64,000 bases of DNA from an uncultured Aliiroseovarius sp. (GCF_947492455.1 NZ_CANLNB010000006.1:62001-126000), one strand, 5' to 3'; shown: positions 17,655-25,904, numbered from the stretch's first letter. Program-made: numbers and translations. The notes: generated by a model from the letters alone, not told the origin.

Positions 17655-17866
17655 GGTGCCATTCCTTCTGTCGTTTCGCTAAACTATGGGGGCGAAAGGT
17701 AAAGCTGTGCTGCGCTGCTTTCAACCCGATAGTTTGGGTTTTCTAAGCGTTTTGACGCCGAATCCAAGAAACTCCCCTTGCGCCTTTGCCGCGAACCACG
17801 CACATCCGTGGCGAGAACAGGGTCAATCCCGTGACCTTGTGCTGATAACGAATTGAGGATGTCGAC

Positions 17867-18529
17867 ATGAACAAGTCCATTATCGCCCTTCTGGTTGTGA
17901 TCGCTGCCGGTTTTGGCGGCTACAAGTGGTACGAAGGCAATCAGGCCAAGATCGCGGCTGAAGAGGCTGCTGCTGTTGCGGCTGCGGAAGCCAAAGCTGC
18001 TGAAGAAGCCGCCGCTGCGGAAGCTGCTGCCAAGGCTGAAGCTGAAGCAAAAGCCGCTGAAGAAGCCGCCGCCGCCGAGGCCGCTGCGGCTGAAGCTGCC
18101 GCCGCCGCCGCCGAAGCTGCTGCCGCTGCTGCCACCGAAGCCGCAACCACTGCTGTTGAAGGCGCGATGGAAGCCGTTGGCGAAGCTGTGACTGACATCG
18201 TTGGCGAAAATGGTGCCGTGACCGAGGCTCTGGACGCCGCGACCAACGCTGCAACCGAAGCTGTTACCGGCGCCGTGGAAGATGCCGCTGCTGCGGTAAC
18301 CGGCGAAACTGCCGAGGCCGCTGCCGAAGCGCCTGCAGAAGAAGTTGCTGCTGAAGACCTGCTGACCACCGAAGGGTTCGATGCGGCCAAAGTGGGCGAG
18401 ATGATCGACGGCTCGTCGTTGGATGACGCCACCAAAGTGGCGCTGAAAGCGGCTGCGGACGCGGCTGCCAGCAACCCGGCCCTGCTTCAGGCCGCTCTGG
18501 ATCAGATCAAAGCAGCGCTGGGCATGTAA
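17867..18529 (+). CDS. Membrane-anchored alanine/glutamate-rich protein
   Basis: The 220-residue protein starts with one hydrophobic helix (MNKSIIALLVVIAAGFGGY). A stretch of about 70 residues made almost only of Ala, Glu and Lys follows (about 25-95), predicted as a long charged helix similar in style to the TolA stalk. A Val/Thr/Ala-rich part comes next, and then a distinct C-terminal segment (about 160-220) with GFDAAKVGEMIDGSSL and a helical end. It probably spans the periplasm, anchored in the inner membrane. I cannot name it. It has its own terminator and no operon partner. Confidence 0.75.
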   Translation: MNKSIIALLVVIAAGFGGYKWYEGNQAKIAAEEAAAVAAAEAKAAEEAAAAEAAAKAEAEAKAAEEAAAAEAAAAEAAAAAAEAAAAAATEAATTAVEGAMEAVGEAVTDIVGENGAVTEALDAATNAATEAVTGAVEDAAAAVTGETAEAAAEAPAEEVAAEDLLTTEGFDAAKVGEMIDGSSLDDATKVALKAAADAAASNPALLQAALDQIKAALGM

Positions 18530-18552
18530 GCTTAGGCTTCACAGAGAATTCC

Positions 18553-18585
18553 AAAGCCGCGCAGAGCGATCTGCGCGGCTTTTTG
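18553..18585 (+). terminator. Rho-independent terminator of the Ala-rich protein gene
   Basis: A 12-bp stem (18553-18564 with 18571-18582) with a 6-nt loop, followed by a U-run TTTTT. It also borders the convergent SRAP gene, ending three bases before its stop. Confidence 0.9.
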
Positions 18586-18587
18586 TA

Positions 18588-19301
18588 TCAGTCCCCGAAA
18601 TCGAAACTGCCGGTGCCGACGGGTTCGATCAATTGCGGGCCATCATCTTTCATGCCGAACTTTGCCACTTGATGCGTCTGGAACCGCCCAGTCCAATGGG
18701 TGCCGAATGCCGCGCGGATTTCGTCATCCGGCGTGGAGTGGTCCATCCACTGCGCCGCTTCCTCGGCCGATAGCATCACCGGCATCCTCGGGTGCAGGTC
18801 GTGGATCTCGGGCAGGGCAGGGCGGGTCAGGATGGTGCAGGTCTCGCGTCCGTCCGCCAAGGTGCTGCGTAGCCCGGCAAACAGCGTAAGCGGATCGTTT
18901 TGCTGAAGAGAGATATAATTGGGCTGGCGATCGGATTTCGGACCGCTCCATTCATAATATCCCATCGCAGGGATCACACAGCGCGCGTGCCGCCATGCCT
19001 CGCGAAAGGTGGGTTTCTCGTGCGCGGTTTCGATCTTGGCGTTAAAGGTGGTGGCTTTCCACTCTTCCGCCGGGCCTTTGAACCAATGCGGTACCAGCCA
19101 CCAGCGCGCGGTCGAGGCGATCAGGCTTTCCCCCTGCGGGAACAGGATGTTCACCTGCTGCGTGGGTTTCACATTATATCCAGTCGCGGCCGGGGGCGCG
19201 TCGCTGGCAATGACGACCGAGCGACTGGGATAGATAAACCCTTCGATAATGGCCGCCATCTGGGCCTGCGTCATCTCGCCTGCGATCAGTCTTCCACACA
19301 T
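18588..19301 (-). CDS. SOS response-associated (SRAP/YedK/HMCES) abasic-site DNA-protein crosslinking protein
   Basis: SRAP proteins trap abasic sites in single-stranded DNA through a thiazolidine bond to the N-terminal cysteine. The 237-residue protein begins MCGR, giving the catalytic Cys2 after Met removal. It also shows the conserved FNAKIE segment (Asn87), the GYYEW block (Glu117) and the HPRMPVML active-site histidine region. Length is normal. It lies alone between two terminators. No LexA box was recognised upstream. Identification is firm. Confidence 0.92.
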   Translation of the reverse strand: MCGRLIAGEMTQAQMAAIIEGFIYPSRSVVIASDAPPAATGYNVKPTQQVNILFPQGESLIASTARWWLVPHWFKGPAEEWKATTFNAKIETAHEKPTFREAWRHARCVIPAMGYYEWSGPKSDRQPNYISLQQNDPLTLFAGLRSTLADGRETCTILTRPALPEIHDLHPRMPVMLSAEEAAQWMDHSTPDDEIRAAFGTHWTGRFQTHQVAKFGMKDDGPQLIEPVGTGSFDFGD

Positions 19302-19355
19302 GAGGAAAGCTTGCCTGCAATTTCACGGGCTGTCCATGCCGTGCGGCGCATACAA

Positions 19356-19381
19356 AAACGGGGCCAAGCCCGGCCCCGTTT
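19356..19381 (-). terminator. Rho-independent terminator of azoR
   Basis: A 10-bp stem (19372-19381 with 19356-19365) with a 6-nt loop and a U-run on the minus transcript, about 20 bp past the azoR stop. Confidence 0.88.
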
Positions 19382-19400
19382 CGCGTCTATTGGTCTGGTC

Positions 19401-19961
19401 TTAAGCGGCAAGCGCCTGAATGGCGTTTTCGGCCTCTTCCAGACCCGCTTCGCCCGCGGCGCCAACGAAGGACACGTCCGTCAGGCCCATGAAGCCCAGA
19501 ACATGGGTCAGATAGGGCGAGGCGAATTCGTAAGGTGCGCCCACCGGCGTCCCGCCCGAGGCGCTGACCACGATCACGCGTTTGCCCTCGAGCAGGCCGA
19601 CCGGGCCAGTTTCAGTATATTTAAAAGTCACGCCAACGCGGGCCAGCTGGTCGATCCAGGCTTTCAGGGTCGAAGGCACCGAGAAGTTGTAGACGGGCAT
19701 CGAGATTACGATCAGGTCGGCGGCCTGAACCTCGGCCACAATGTCGTCCGACAGGGCAAGCGCGGCTTTGTCGGCATCGCTGCGCGCTTCGGGCGGAGTG
19801 AAGGTCGCGCGGGTGAAATCAGCGTCGATATGCGGAATGCCCTCGCCCAGGTTGCGGGTGGTGACGGTGGCGTCCGCGTAACGGGCCAGAACGTCATCTG
19901 CCAGCTTGCGCGAAAGCGAGGTGTCGGTGCGGGTCGAGCTGTCGATACGAAGGATATGCAT
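19401..19961 (-). CDS. azoR: FMN-dependent NADH-azoreductase / quinone reductase
   Basis: AzoR-type flavodoxin-fold enzymes reduce quinones and azo compounds with NADH and protect against electrophile stress. The 186-residue protein begins MHILRIDSSTRTDTSLSRKLAD, has the FMN contact MPVYNFSVPSTLKAWIDQ near residues 94-111, and the second FMN loop SASGGTPVG near 134. It is slightly shorter than E. coli AzoR (about 201). The LysR-type gene is divergent with a 124-bp shared control region, the classic setup in which LysR activates the reductase. Function by family is firm; substrate is not. Confidence 0.88.
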   Translation of the reverse strand: MHILRIDSSTRTDTSLSRKLADDVLARYADATVTTRNLGEGIPHIDADFTRATFTPPEARSDADKAALALSDDIVAEVQAADLIVISMPVYNFSVPSTLKAWIDQLARVGVTFKYTETGPVGLLEGKRVIVVSASGGTPVGAPYEFASPYLTHVLGFMGLTDVSFVGAAGEAGLEEAENAIQALAA

Positions 19962-20046
19962 AGGATGTCTCCGAGTGTGGTTGTGTCTGTTGAGGGGAAT
20001 GTGTGCCCTTGCATTTCCGAACGCAATCTGAGTAAATCAACATAAT

Positions 20047-20064
20047 ATGTGTGAAAATGCACAT
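20047..20064 (+). promoter_or_regulatory. Inverted repeat ATGTG-N8-CACAT in the azoR/LysR control region
   Basis: A dyad of 5-bp arms lies 22 bp before the LysR start and 86 bp before azoR. LysR-type regulators often bind interrupted dyads in divergent control regions, so it may be the binding site of the adjacent regulator, but the arms are short. Confidence 0.4.
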
Positions 20065-20085
20065 GCGCCGACACAGGAGGCCCGC

Positions 20086-20979
20086 ATGGACCATTGGGAT
20101 GAAATCCGCACCGCCTATCATGTGGCCCGCGCTGGTACCGTCAGCGGGGCGGCGGAGAGTCTGGGCATCCACCACGCCACCGTGATCCGCCATGTAGATT
20201 CGCTTGAAGCACGAATGGGTGTGAAGCTGTTCCAACGCCATGCGCGCGGCTATACCCCAACCGAGGCGGGGGCGGATCTGGCCCGCATCGCCTCGACCAC
20301 GGAAGAGCAATTCGCGCAATTGGGCACACGCCTGAAAGGGCAGGGCGAGGATGTCTCGGGCGAGGTGGTCGTCACAGCGCTCGCCTCGTTTTCCCCGCGC
20401 CTGACCCCGGTTCTGGCCGATTTTCAGCACGCCCACCCGAATACCGTGATCCGTCTGCGCACGGGGCTGCGTCTATTTCGGCTGGAATATGGCGAGGCTC
20501 ATGTGGCGGTCCGTGCTGGAACAGCGCCGCAAGAACCCGACAACGTCGCCCAGCGGTTTCTGCAGATGGACCTCTCGCTTTATGTGTCGTCAGAATATGT
20601 AGAGCGTTATGGGCTGCCGACCGAGGATACGTTGGACAAGCACAGGTTCATCGGCGGGGATGACATCAACTCGCGGGCACCCTTTGCGCGGTGGATGGCA
20701 CAGAACATCCCGGATGAAAATGTGACCTTCCGTGTCACGGATGATGTGTCAATGCAGCAGGCATTGCTCTCGGGGGCGGGTGTGGGCTTCGCCGTACGCG
20801 GAGAGCACCCAGAGCTGATCGAGGTTATGCCGCCACAGCCCGAATGGCGGTCAGAGTTCTGGTTGGTGACGCATGTTGACCTGCATCGCACGGCGAAAGT
20901 TCAGGCCGTGCTGACATGGCTTAAAGAGGCTGCCAAGAATTGGGCGGCGACAGATCCAGCGGTCAGCTTGCCGGATTAG
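20086..20979 (+). CDS. LysR-family transcriptional regulator
   Basis: The 297-residue protein has an N-terminal winged helix-turn-helix (SGAAESLGIHHATVIRHVDSLEARMGVKLF, about residues 19-48) and a C-terminal effector domain with the usual LysR length. It belongs to the AaeR/ArgP-like branch with a His-rich recognition helix. The ATG at 20086 follows an ACAGGAGG ribosome site; the frame extends 13 codons upstream, but those codons lack a ribosome site. It is divergent from azoR, which is its most likely target. Its 3' end overlaps the convergent ArsR gene by 4 bp. The effector is unknown. Confidence 0.88.
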   Translation: MDHWDEIRTAYHVARAGTVSGAAESLGIHHATVIRHVDSLEARMGVKLFQRHARGYTPTEAGADLARIASTTEEQFAQLGTRLKGQGEDVSGEVVVTALASFSPRLTPVLADFQHAHPNTVIRLRTGLRLFRLEYGEAHVAVRAGTAPQEPDNVAQRFLQMDLSLYVSSEYVERYGLPTEDTLDKHRFIGGDDINSRAPFARWMAQNIPDENVTFRVTDDVSMQQALLSGAGVGFAVRGEHPELIEVMPPQPEWRSEFWLVTHVDLHRTAKVQAVLTWLKEAAKNWAATDPAVSLPD

Positions 20980-21308
20980 AGGCTGTCGTCGCGCAGTTCT
21001 TCTTCCAAGAACCGCTCGAACGCATCCAGATTGACAGGTTCGAACTGTCCAAAGCCCTGCATCCAGACCGACGCCTCGCGCAATGCGCTAGGGTCCAGCT
21101 TGCACCATTTCACGCGCCCGCGTTTTTCCTGCGCGATCAGACCGGCCCGCGACAGGATCGTCAGGTGTTTCGAAATCGCAGCCAGCGACATCTCGAACGG
21201 TTCGGCCACGTCGGTGACCGCCATGTCATCTTCCAGAAGCATGGTCAGGATGGCGCGGCGTGTCGGGTCGGACAGGGCGGCGAAGACGAGGTCAAGGCGG
21301 GTTTCCAT
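20976..21308 (-). CDS. ArsR/SmtB-family transcriptional regulator
   Basis: The 110-residue winged-helix repressor begins METRLDLVFAALSDPTRRAILTML, with the recognition helix in FEMSLAAISKHLTILSRAGL (about residues 37-56). This N-terminal block is typical of the ArsR branch that often controls SRPBCC/AHSA1 or transporter genes. No metal-binding CxC motif is present, so it is unlikely to sense arsenic or zinc in the classic way. The frame extends 31 codons upstream, but those residues are atypical. The gene is convergent with the LysR gene (4-bp overlap). Its own target is not evident here. Confidence 0.85.
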   Translation of the reverse strand: METRLDLVFAALSDPTRRAILTMLLEDDMAVTDVAEPFEMSLAAISKHLTILSRAGLIAQEKRGRVKWCKLDPSALREASVWMQGFGQFEPVNLDAFERFLEEELRDDSL

Positions 21309-21537
21309 GTCTATGGGCCTAGGGCGCACGCGATCAATCGTCAACCAATCGGTTAAATAAACGCATTTGGCCGGATTCTGGGGCTTGGGGGTGGCTTTCA
21401 CGCCGTGCGGAATCCATTCAGATAATAAAACGAAATAATATCAGCATCTTAAAGTCTCGCGTGTTGGCGCTAAACGTCGTTGACTCATTGCCTCTCACCC
21501 CTTAGCACTCCCCCTAACCGTCACCGGAGGATTTTTC

Positions 21538-21876
21538 GTGTCCGACCACCCTGATCCCGAGCGCCTGAAAGAGCTCGACGCCCGCATCAAAGCGGCGAAA
21601 GGGGAAGAGGAAGAGACGAAAACTGGAGACGAGGCCTATAACCAAGCATCGTTCGCTTGGCAGATGGTCATAGAGCTTACAGTCGGTCTGGTGATCGGCT
21701 TTGGCATCGGATACGGGCTGGACAGTCTCTTTGGGACCAAGCCGATATTCATGGTGCTGTTCATATTGTTGGGCTTCGCGGCAGGCATGAAGGTCATGCT
21801 GGGAACTGCGGCCCAGATGCAGAAGAAAGCAGAGGATGCGTCAAAGGCGCAGGCTTCTGACAAGAAAGAGGGATAG
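21538..21876 (+). CDS. atpI: ATP synthase F0 assembly protein AtpI/AtpZ
   Basis: This is a small membrane protein of 112 residues with two hydrophobic helices (about residues 42-62 and 68-90) flanked by charged termini. AtpI/AtpZ-type proteins assist assembly of the c-ring or supply magnesium; they are first in many F0 operons. It starts with GTG after a GGAGGA ribosome site. It lies 4 bp upstream of atpB and leads the F0 operon I-a-c-b'-b, which in Rhodobacterales is separate from the F1 operon. Confidence 0.9.
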   Translation: MSDHPDPERLKELDARIKAAKGEEEETKTGDEAYNQASFAWQMVIELTVGLVIGFGIGYGLDSLFGTKPIFMVLFILLGFAAGMKVMLGTAAQMQKKAEDASKAQASDKKEG

Positions 21877-21880
21877 GAAC

Positions 21881-22720
21881 GTGGCTGAACAAGGCGCAAA
21901 ACAGGGTGCAGGCCCGATCATCAAGATTGCATTCTTTGCCGTTCTGGCAGTGGTTCTGCTGTCGGGCGTGCTGTTCTCGCCTGCACATCCTGGCCTGGCC
22001 ATCCACCCGATGGATCAGTTCGAAATCAAACCGCTGTTTGGTGACGGCAAACTGGGCATGTTCACCGTGACCAATCAGACCCTGTGGATGGTTCTCGCGA
22101 TCATCGGTATCGTGCTGATGCTGGTCGTTGGCTCGAGCGGCCGCGCAATCGTGCCGAACCGCAGCCAGTCGGTTGCCGAAATGGCCTACGGCTTTGTTTA
22201 TAAGATGGTCGAGGACGTGGCTGGTAAAGACGCCGTGAAATACTTCCCCGGCATCATGACCCTGTTCATGTTCATCCTGTTCGCCAACTTCCTGGGTCTG
22301 ATCCCGACCTCGTTCACCGCCACCAGCCACATCGCTGTGACCGCTGTGCTGGCCATGATCGTGTTCGTCTTCGTGACCGTGCTGGGCTTCGTCAAGAACG
22401 GCGCTGGCTTCCTGGGTCTGTTCTGGGTGTCGTCGGCTCCGCTGGCGCTGCGCCCGATCCTGGCCGTTATCGAACTGATCTCGTACTTCGTGCGCCCCGT
22501 CAGCCACTCCATTCGTTTGGCTGGTAACGTGATGGCTGGCCACGCAGTTATCAAAGTATTCGCCGGCTTCGCTGCTGCCCTGGGCATGTTCAGCTTCCTG
22601 CCGATCCTGGCCATCTCGGCCGTCTACGCACTGGAAGTGCTCGTAGCCTTCATCCAGGCCTACGTGTTCACCATCCTGACCTGCGTATACCTGAAAGACG
22701 CTCTGCATCCGTCGCACTAA
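21881..22720 (+). CDS. atpB: ATP synthase F0 subunit a
   Basis: Subunit a forms the two proton half-channels against the c-ring. The 279-residue protein carries the essential arginine in [14 protein letters not shown] (near residue 210) and the C-terminal block [16 protein letters not shown]. The common N-terminal [12 protein letters not shown] block begins only at residue 42; before it lies an extra segment with a hydrophobic run (residues 13-33) that looks like an additional membrane helix or cleaved signal. The start is a GTG with AGGAAC upstream. An internal start at 22012 would remove the extension but lacks a good ribosome site. It follows atpI closely. Confidence 0.94.
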   Translation: MAEQGAKQGAGPIIKIAFFAVLAVVLLSGVLFSPAHPGLAIHPMDQFEIKPLFGDGKLGMFTVTNQTLWMVLAIIGIVLMLVVGSSGRAIVPNRSQSVAEMAYGFVYKMVEDVAGKDAVKYFPGIMTLFMFILFANFLGLIPTSFTATSHIAVTAVLAMIVFVFVTVLGFVKNGAGFLGLFWVSSAPLALRPILAVIELISYFVRPVSHSIRLAGNVMAGHAVIKVFAGFAAALGMFSFLPILAISAVYALEVLVAFIQAYVFTILTCVYLKDALHPSH

Positions 22721-22780
22721 GACGGTTGCAGCCCGCTAACCAATCCTAATTCAAGCATTCCAACGTAAGGAGAAATCACA

Positions 22781-23017
22781 ATGGAAGGCAATATCGCTCA
22801 AATGGGTCAATTCATCGGTGCAGGTCTGGCAGCTATCGGTTCGGGTGCCGCCGCTATCGGTGTAGGCCACGTTGCTGGTAACTTCCTGGCCGGTGCTCTG
22901 CGCAACCCGTCGGCAGCTGCCGCTCAGACCGCGACCCTGTTCATCGGTATCGCATTTGCAGAAGCCCTGGGCATCTTCTCGTTCCTGGTCGCTCTGCTGC
23001 TGATGTTTGCTGTCTAA
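22781..23017 (+). CDS. atpE: ATP synthase F0 subunit c
   Basis: Subunit c is the rotor ring protein. It has 78 residues and two hydrophobic helices joined by the polar loop ([10 protein letters not shown], residues 38-47). The proton-carrying acid is Glu61 in the context FAEALGIF. The glycine-rich pattern of the first helix ([17 protein letters not shown]) is typical of close helix packing. The ribosome site TAAGGAGA is strong, as expected for the most abundant subunit of the complex. It lies between atpB and the b-type subunits. Confidence 0.97.
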   Translation: MEGNIAQMGQFIGAGLAAIGSGAAAIGVGHVAGNFLAGALRNPSAAAAQTATLFIGIAFAEALGIFSFLVALLLMFAV

Positions 23018-23093
23018 GACCTGAACCATCCTTACGCCGGGGCGAGGCGCCTGCGTTTCGCCCCAAGTAACTCGGTTCCAGAGGACTTAAGAC

Positions 23094-23633
23094 ATGGCAA
23101 GTAACACACATAGCACAGAAGCAGCACACGGTGGCGCAGAAGCCGCTGGCATGCCGCAACTGGACTTCTCGACCTTCGGGAACCAGATTTTCTGGCTCGT
23201 GGTGACGCTGGTCGTGATCTACTTCGTCCTGACCAAGATTGCTCTGCCCCGTATCGAGGCTGTGCTGTCTGAACGTCAGGGTACGATCACCAACGATCTG
23301 GCTGCTGCCGAAGAGCTGAAGCAGAAGGCTGTAGAAGCCGAGAAAGCTTACAACAAGGCCCTGGCTGACGCCCGAGCAGAAGCAAACAAGATTGTTGCTG
23401 AAGCCCGCGCTGAAATTCAGGCTGATCTGGATGCAGCTGCCGCCAAGGCAGATGCCGAGATCTCCGCCAAGGCTGCCGAAAGCGAAGCCGCGATCGCCGA
23501 GATCCGCGCCGGTGCTGTCGACAGCGTCAAGGCCGTCTCCAAGGATGCCGTCAAGGAAATCCTGGGTTCGATGGGCTACAAGGCGGACGCCAAGTCGGTA
23601 ACTGCGGCTGTGACCGCACGGATGAAAGGGTAA
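23094..23633 (+). CDS. atpF2: ATP synthase F0 subunit b'
   Basis: The 179-residue protein is one of two different b-type stator subunits, as found in phototrophic and related alphaproteobacteria. It has an N-terminal polar leader, one membrane helix ([19 protein letters not shown], about 32-50) and a long charged Ala/Glu/Lys-rich helix forming the peripheral stalk. The [12 protein letters not shown] block before the helix is the b' signature. It is located between atpE and atpF, 4 bp from the latter. Confidence 0.93.
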   Translation: MASNTHSTEAAHGGAEAAGMPQLDFSTFGNQIFWLVVTLVVIYFVLTKIALPRIEAVLSERQGTITNDLAAAEELKQKAVEAEKAYNKALADARAEANKIVAEARAEIQADLDAAAAKADAEISAKAAESEAAIAEIRAGAVDSVKAVSKDAVKEILGSMGYKADAKSVTAAVTARMKG

Positions 23634-23637
23634 ACTG

Positions 23638-24198
23638 ATGAAGAAACTCGCAGTTCTCCCCTTCGCTCTGGTAGCAAGCCCGGCATTTGCCGCAGGCGAC
23701 GCTGGTTGGACCGATCTGGCCAACACCAACCTGGTTGTCACGCTGGCATTCCTGCTGTTCGTGACCTTCCTTGGTTACATGGGCGTGCACAAAATGTTGG
23801 GCGGTCAGCTCGACAAACGTGCCGAGGGCATCAAGTCGGAACTCGACGAAGCCCGTGCCCTGCGCGAAGAAGCCCAGACTGTTCTGGCCTCTTACGAGCG
23901 CAAGCAAAAGGAAGTGGCTGAACAGGCCGAGCGCATCGTTGCGCACGCCAAGGAAGAAGCAGCTAACGCGGCTGCTCAGGCTAAAGAAGATCTGAAAGCT
24001 TCGATCGCACGCCGTTTGGCTGCTGCTGAAGACCAGATCGCATCGGCTGAAGCGGCTGCCGTGAAAGAAGTGCGCGACAGCGCAGTTCAGGTTGCTGTTG
24101 GCGCTGCCCGCGACATGATCGCCAAACAGATGACCGCAACCGACGGCAACAAGCTGATCGACGAGGCCATCAAGGACGTGGAAGCCAAGCTGCACTAA
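23638..24198 (+). CDS. atpF: ATP synthase F0 subunit b
   Basis: The 186-residue stator subunit has a membrane helix about residues 28-48 (NLVVTLAFLLFVTFLGYMG) and a long charged coiled-coil stalk. The N-terminus MKKLAVLPFALVASPAFAAGDA looks like a cleavable signal peptide, which I recall as a feature of b subunits in this order. It starts 4 bp after atpF2 and ends the operon before a strong terminator. The delta-alpha-gamma-beta-epsilon genes are not in this window. Confidence 0.95.
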   Translation: MKKLAVLPFALVASPAFAAGDAGWTDLANTNLVVTLAFLLFVTFLGYMGVHKMLGGQLDKRAEGIKSELDEARALREEAQTVLASYERKQKEVAEQAERIVAHAKEEAANAAAQAKEDLKASIARRLAAAEDQIASAEAAAVKEVRDSAVQVAVGAARDMIAKQMTATDGNKLIDEAIKDVEAKLH

Positions 24199-24226
24199 GC
24201 TGGCTGATACCTACGACTTACGAGAG

Positions 24227-24250
24227 ACCCGGCCCTGTGGCCGGGTTTTT
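24227..24250 (+). terminator. Rho-independent terminator of the F0 ATP synthase operon
   Basis: An 8-bp GC-rich stem (24227-24234 with 24239-24246) with loop CTGT and a U-run of five, 28 bp after atpF. Confidence 0.9.
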
Positions 24251-24266
24251 CATTTGTGAGGGCAGC

Positions 24267-25022
24267 CTAGCGCTGCATCTCATAATCCAGCCGCTGCTGT
24301 GCGACCTCTTCATTCCGCTCGGTGCGCCGCAGGTCGGTATAGGCTTGCGCCACAAAGTCCATGTGCGCCTCGATCGCAGTGCGTGCGGCTTTGGGATCGC
24401 GGATTTGCAAGGCGTCGTTGATGGCGCGGTGCTGTTCCAGCAGGTCCATCCGCGTGTTGGTGATTTGCACGACCACCTGCCGGTTATACAGGATGCCTTG
24501 CTTCAGCAGGTCATACATGGCGCGCATCATGTGGACCATCAGCACATTGTGACTGGCTTCGATGATTGCCATGTGGAAATCACTATCCAGATCGGCGCCT
24601 TGGCCTTCCGGCGCTTTTTCCATCTTCAAGAAAATCTCGTTGATAACGGCCAGATCGGTGTCAGATCCGAACTGTGCTGCGCGCTCGGCGGCTAGACCCT
24701 CCATATCGCGGCGGAAGGTGATGTAGTCATAAACGGCTTCATCATGACGCGAGAAAAGACTGGTGAGTGCCGTCGAGAACGAGCTGTCTAGGTCATTTGA
24801 AATAAAGATCCCCGCCCCGGCCCGGCGCGATAGAAGCCCCGAAGCTTCAAGTTCGGCCAGCGCATCACGCAGGGATGGACGCGACACGCCAAGGCGATCC
24901 GCCAGATCCCGTTCCGAGGGCAGACGCTCTCCCGGGCGCAACACACCGCGTAAAATCAAAAGCTCGATTTGTTCGACCACGGATTTTGACAGCTTGCTTG
25001 CGGCGATTTTCTGAAAGGGCAT
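24267..25022 (-). CDS. FadR/GntR-family transcriptional regulator (FCD domain)
   Basis: The 251-residue regulator has an N-terminal winged helix (GERLPSERDLADRLGVSRPSLRDALAELEASGLL region, residues 31-64) and a C-terminal all-helical FCD ligand domain with the metal-binding pattern SDFHMAIIEASHN. It resembles the PdhR/LldR/GlcC branch that senses small organic acids. The frame extends 60 codons upstream through the promoter region; MPFQKIAASKL at 25022 is the sensible start. A TGGTC-N9-GACCA dyad overlapping its -10 box suggests autorepression. No metabolic gene is adjacent, so its regulon is elsewhere. Confidence 0.85.
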   Translation of the reverse strand: MPFQKIAASKLSKSVVEQIELLILRGVLRPGERLPSERDLADRLGVSRPSLRDALAELEASGLLSRRAGAGIFISNDLDSSFSTALTSLFSRHDEAVYDYITFRRDMEGLAAERAAQFGSDTDLAVINEIFLKMEKAPEGQGADLDSDFHMAIIEASHNVLMVHMMRAMYDLLKQGILYNRQVVVQITNTRMDLLEQHRAINDALQIRDPKAARTAIEAHMDFVAQAYTDLRRTERNEEVAQQRLDYEMQR

Positions 25023-25039
25023 GGGCGTCTCGTTTGAAT

Positions 25040-25058
25040 TGGTCAGATTATATGACCA
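25040..25058 (-). promoter_or_regulatory. Autoregulatory operator and -10 box of the FadR-type gene
   Basis: A perfect TGGTC-N9-GACCA inverted repeat starts 17 bp before the start codon. A TATAAT hexamer on the minus strand (25052-25047) lies inside it, so a repressor bound here would block its own promoter. FadR-subfamily regulators recognise TGGT/ACCA half sites, although usually with a shorter spacer. A matching -35 box was not clear. Confidence 0.6.
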
Positions 25059-25082
25059 CATCCCGGCTCTGGCCTCAAACAA

Positions 25083-25109
25083 AAAAGCCGGGCACGGGGC
25101 CCGGCTTTT
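25083..25109 (-). terminator. Rho-independent terminator of the OmpA lipoprotein gene
   Basis: An 11-bp stem (25099-25109 with 25083-25093), 5-nt loop and U-run on the minus transcript, about 30 bp past the OmpA-family stop. Confidence 0.88.
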
Positions 25110-25140
25110 CCGCGTCGTACTGACGATACTGGTGCGAAAC

Positions 25141-25803
25141 TTAAGACTGAGTGGGGCGGATGACGATCTCGACCCGGCGGTTTTGCTGACGGCCATAGGC
25201 ATCTAGGTTCGATGCGATCGGCTGGTCTTCACCGTAACCGATGGTTTGGATGCGCCAGCTGGGCACGCCATTGGCCGACAGAACCGAAGCCACGGCGGCC
25301 GCACGATTGCGCGACAGCGACAGGTTGTAGTCTGCGTTGCCCACGTTGTCGGTGTGACCGCGCACCTCGACGACCGAGTTCGGATACTGCATCAGGTTGC
25401 GCGACAACGCCGCTAGATCACCACGTAAAGCTTGGCTGATCTGCACGCTGTCCGTGGCGAATAGGATGTCCTGTGGCATGGTCACGATCAGCTCGTTGCC
25501 GGTGTTGACGATTTTCACGTCGTCATTGTCGATGGCCTGACGCAGATCACCGGCCTGTTTGTCCAGCTGCTGCCCAATTGCGCCGCCAATCGCGGCGCCA
25601 ATGACGGCACCCACGGCGGCCTTGCCCAGCTTGCCGTCACCCTTGCGGGTCGCGCCAAAAAGCCCGCCGGCAATCGCGCCAATCGCGGCGCCGTTTTGGG
25701 TGCGCGGCCCCATATTGGCAGAGGGGCTGGTTGGGGAAGTACAGGCGCTGGTGGCAAGTCCGGCGATCAGGCCGAACGAGAGAATCATATGTCTTGGTTG
25801 CAT
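25141..25803 (-). CDS. OmpA-family outer-membrane lipoprotein with glycine-zipper domain
   Basis: The 220-residue protein has a lipoprotein signal ending LATSAC (lipid-bearing Cys21). A glycine-zipper segment follows (about residues 38-78, GAAIGAIAGGLFGA and GAVIGAAIGGAIGQQ), then an OmpA-like peptidoglycan-binding domain (about 100-215) with the conserved VEVRGHTDNVGNADYNLSLS and NRRVEI blocks. This architecture matches YiaD-like proteins that tether the outer membrane to peptidoglycan. The frame extends 47 codons upstream, but only the start at 25803 gives a signal peptide. It is a single gene with its own terminator. Confidence 0.9.
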   Translation of the reverse strand: MQPRHMILSFGLIAGLATSACTSPTSPSANMGPRTQNGAAIGAIAGGLFGATRKGDGKLGKAAVGAVIGAAIGGAIGQQLDKQAGDLRQAIDNDDVKIVNTGNELIVTMPQDILFATDSVQISQALRGDLAALSRNLMQYPNSVVEVRGHTDNVGNADYNLSLSRNRAAAVASVLSANGVPSWRIQTIGYGEDQPIASNLDAYGRQQNRRVEIVIRPTQS

Positions 25804-25904
25804 ACTGCGGTCCTCGGTTTGTTTTCGTGTTCTCCATACAGAAAAGGGCCCTGATATCGAATAACAAGGCCCGGTTATGGGGAAACTCGGCGGAAAACAG
25901 ACCT

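Noticed and set aside
17941-18170. GCT/GCC/GAA-rich repeats as a possible minisatellite
   Set aside because: The codons vary irregularly while the Ala/Glu pattern is kept, so it is low-complexity protein coding and not a tandem DNA repeat.
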